Assembly (NCBI GenBank): GCA_934728255.1
Contig: CAKVEC010000020.1
Span: 1-17,272, forward strand
From: an uncultured Bacteroidales bacterium
GTDB taxonomy: Bacteria; Bacteroidota; Bacteroidia; Bacteroidales; Paludibacteraceae
Length of the DNA stretch: 17,272 nucleotides
Reading direction: 5' to 3'
This document shows, one piece after another, positions 16,101-17,272 of this stretch (position 1 is its first letter; the number at the start of each line of letters is the position of its first letter). A program made the position numbers and the translations under genes. The notes below the pieces were generated by a model. That model did no database searches and had not been told where the DNA came from. It saw only the letters and a program-made list of their open reading frames with translations.

Positions 16101-17118
16101 CTGTTATAAAATTGGCATTGACAATAAAGGGAAACTTATAACTACTAACAGAAGTCGGCAAAAACGCAAATATATTATTTTGAGTTGAATCAATCTTATC
16201 AATCTTTCCGTCCTTATCAATTGCGATTGCAAATGAAATAGATGCTTTTCTTGCTTCACGAAGTTTCTCCGGATAACGATCGGAATCTTCTGTCATTTTC
16301 TCACGAATGGATTGAGGCACTTCAAAAGGTTGGGTGATATGCATCAACCACCTACTAACCACCTCTCCATTTTTTGAGATTTTCGTTACCCCATCATCTA
16401 GTGTTTTTGTAATGCTTAATGGACTATCACCATTGATATTGATAGTTATTTGCTTACTACGGAGAAAGAGAATAATCTGCGTTGCTGAAAAAAGTTCTTC
16501 TATTGCCGTTTTGAATATAGAGATATTACGGCACTTTATGATAGTCGAGACGCTATATTTTTCGATAAAATTCAACTTAGCAACACAATGTGGCACTTCT
16601 GCATTGATAGGAATAACCTGCCATGGCATCTTTATATGCGGGTCCTTGCCTTTACTAATACGCATTTTCTCCCAATCTGCACGATTCCCCCAATGAGGAT
16701 TCCAAATTGCGCTTTCTTTTTTGTCAAACTTGAAGCAATACTCCCCACTCTTGATGATCACACTATCTGAATGCGCAAAAACAGACTTAAAACCGATACC
16801 TTTGAAACCGGTTTGCTCTGAGTCAGATGCTTTTGTTCCATCACCAATGCTACAAATAGACTCTATATCATCCTCCGTAAAAGGCTTCCCGCAATGTGAA
16901 ACCACCAAGTAATCCTCGATAAAATCAACTCTAAAATTTAAGACTCCAAGTTTGCTACTTGCATCATCTGCGTTTTGCAATAGTTCATACACAAAACGGG
17001 TATTGTCTGTATAAATATCACGAGATAATGTTTCGCACGCATTAGCCCAACTAAGAGCCTCTTTGGCTGAAGGAAATGTTTTACTGCTTCGCAGTTTTTC
17101 AATAAAATCTGTCTTCAT
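13105..17118 (-). CDS. Large sacsin/Hsp90-like ATPase with DUF3883-like C-terminus, first gene of putative defence pair
   Basis: The protein has 1337 residues from ATG 17118. In-frame ATGs at 17145 and 17139 lie at or beside the predicted transcription start and add only MSMTIEYNV, so I prefer 17118. Residues about 18-140 are a sacsin N-terminal-type GHKL ATPase: N-box YELLQNADDA (44-53, with Glu45, Asn49 and Asp52), HCGKPF (75-80, where sacsin-like proteins usually have HNGxPF) and the lid GFKGIGFKSVF (104-114). Residues about 150-1150 are long, without low complexity or membrane segments, and I recognise no domain. Residues about 1170-1270 resemble the DUF3883/NO VEIN C-terminal domain (SAKEMVRAELESQQYDF, then PIVVHSYR, FSLTAMDWEQL and NSMLWIVTNDG), but the E-x-K of a PD-(D/E)xK nuclease is not there. 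The gene is strongly A/T-rich and followed one base later by a helicase gene. A defence or conflict role is inferred from architecture and context only. Confidence 0.85.
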   Translation of the reverse strand: MKTDFIEKLRSSKTFPSAKEALSWANACETLSRDIYTDNTRFVYELLQNADDASSKLGVLNFRVDFIEDYLVVSHCGKPFTEDDIESICSIGDGTKASDSEQTGFKGIGFKSVFAHSDSVIIKSGEYCFKFDKKESAIWNPHWGNRADWEKMRISKGKDPHIKMPWQVIPINAEVPHCVAKLNFIEKYSVSTIIKCRNISIFKTAIEELFSATQIILFLRSKQITININGDSPLSITKTLDDGVTKISKNGEVVSRWLMHITQPFEVPQSIREKMTEDSDRYPEKLREARKASISFAIAIDKDGKIDKIDSTQNNIFAFLPTSVSSYKFPFIVNANFITDAGRQNLHKDYIWNQWLFEEMPQHYMSWIAEIAKDGKYGLDFLKVVSKKAGGYDILSECYNKGMKAALESIAFLPQGSRLLKTSEALFDETGLFECLDSDMLISYLETDGNHYASKNILSNSYAEYVSYLKSLSVYVFEKEQLVEFLKSSTFQNKHIVLENSKLIEFLSVRYPVVSDREETNDISWLRNLPFIYSEHNVLQCPTQLCFPDVQYVSEIDDSYDTISDVVYHALSQNGISWLRAIGVSEPSDTSIIDTGKLFEDDFITENNVISVTKYLFKLHKEAKLNSSEYSDLIDLKVLTQCGSLRRAGDLYLSNAYIPKIQLEGKISADFFVSNEYVGVEGTYSEWKVFWEKIGVASSLSWRGFEISFENGKGGFDSSQVFHQFVDDLFETSKKFAWESYVGWSDRGGYYLDPSEACFSGIPYLNLAVDYEFAKVLWHSVIESISIEKILQGGSAVIGYTGFIRRSLSSGNLKSKGFNPNYVQWCIANYPIIPTTDGTCHIAKEAYSNSIPNVEELCGSYLPIIVNPEPIDTDWENFLGLKTKIGVNDLLSVLSAISNSNTIDSIEKSRIISIYKELVRLLPSLSISEKDELKIWRKDNRLLAKDGLFYSPSDLSIVLVDGFASNKFAYIGQDAPTDELVNLMKLFGVKVIDYVTPTFLGTPNFSKVFMQRLREISPLIACIKGDNNDFDVNKAVDKLSIYEVEGITLSYGDDNNQIEKTVYYDKKENAIYYKGDWKSARVLDGIEEPLGKALHLNKSNAHMLGILLTSTTDECIDYLREYGIEVPESVAAKLSENEEVSHCKVTQEDGGTIDISLEDTIYGGLSRKEMGDYLKSAKEMVRAELESQQYDFTHAEGLDASTFGNIYGVRDPEGNLCPIVVHSYRNNSRKFSLTAMDWEQLAKRNSMLWIVTNDGAKCVTFYQLMANRGRISLSFNVDNFEHQERIIAFAEILRYFKGLHFDLGSLRDSFSNMAVRFNQPEKALAEKLGSDDLDTLF

Positions 17119-17147
17119 AACATTGTATTCAATTGTCATTGACATTG

Positions 17148-17179
17148 CAAAATTACACTTTATCTTTTATATTTGTAAA
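17148..17179 (-). promoter_or_regulatory. Promoter candidate for the ATPase-helicase operon
   Basis: On the minus strand, TAATTTTG (17155-17148) is a full match to TAnnTTTG. TTTA (17179-17176), exactly 20 bases upstream, differs from TTTG by one base. Transcription would begin near 17143, at the first in-frame ATG, which is why the start at 17118 is preferred. The region is A/T-rich, so a chance match is possible. Confidence 0.45.
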
Positions 17180-17216
17180 TAAAATCGCCAATTCCATAAA
17201 CTTTTCTTATTTTACA

Positions 17217-17252
17217 CCATCATCGCAAACTTTTCCGCCATCACTACAAACT
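17217..17252. repeat. Two direct repeats 21 bp apart upstream of the ATPase-helicase operon
   Basis: CCATCATCGCAAACT (17217-17231) and CCATCACTACAAACT (17238-17252) agree at 12 of 15 positions and begin 21 bases apart, about two helical turns. They lie 38-73 bases upstream of the predicted -33 element of the minus-strand operon. That layout would suit a dimeric regulator or an upstream activating site. The rest of 17146-17272 holds nothing else I can name. Confidence 0.45.
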
Positions 17253-17272
17253 ATTAATAATGTTTATCGTAG

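Noticed and set aside
17146..17272. Start of a CRISPR array or att site at the right edge
   Set aside because: Only two imperfect 15-base repeats are present, with no spacer pattern, no third copy in view and no integrase or Cas gene.

Overview
The window reads as chromosome of a member of the order Bacteroidales (phylum Bacteroidota). The support is Bacteroidota-type promoters (TTTG, about 20 bp, TAnnTTTG), A/T-rich leaders without Shine-Dalgarno sequences, a DUF4293 protein, a FISUMP-like secreted protein, and Bacteroidales-style C-terminal tails on two exported proteins. I cannot fix the family or genus. By eye, most of the window is moderately GC-rich (about 50-60%). The first ~240 bases and everything right of about 11.28 kb are clearly more A/T-rich.

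Left part (1-3334): the 3' end of an A/T-rich gene that looks like the pre-toxin (PT-TG) region of a polymorphic toxin but stops with no toxin domain. It is followed by two exported proteins: a FISUMP-type protein and a discoidin-like plus CotH-kinase-like protein with a well-matched promoter of its own.

Housekeeping part (3486-11277): a class I iron-sulfur fumarase with its own promoter. Then comes a likely operon of a membrane-anchored degenerate LytM/M23 protein, dxr (MEP isoprenoid pathway) and rseP (site-2 protease). Next are a WbpD/WlbB-type hexapeptide N-acetyltransferase with a repeat-derived N-terminal extension, a DUF4293 membrane protein and an MscS channel. The gaps here hold several short A/T-rich or GC-rich tandem repeats, often ending a few bases before a start codon.

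Right part (11349-17272), minus strand: a two-gene, A/T-rich operon. A ~1337-residue protein with an N-terminal sacsin/Hsp90-like (GHKL) ATPase and a C-terminal DUF3883/NO VEIN-like domain is followed, one base after its stop codon, by a 584-residue UPF1-like superfamily 1 helicase. Composition, tight coupling and domain pairing suggest a horizontally acquired conflict or phage-defence module. I recognise the families but cannot match the pair to a named system. This is the best candidate for an undescribed system in the window. The left end lies directly against mscS; the right end lies outside the window.

No tRNA, rRNA, CRISPR array, transposase or integrase was recognised. No stretch over 300 bases lacks a gene; the longest gap (10095-10305) holds repeats, a weak terminator candidate and an ATGCA-rich palindromic stretch.
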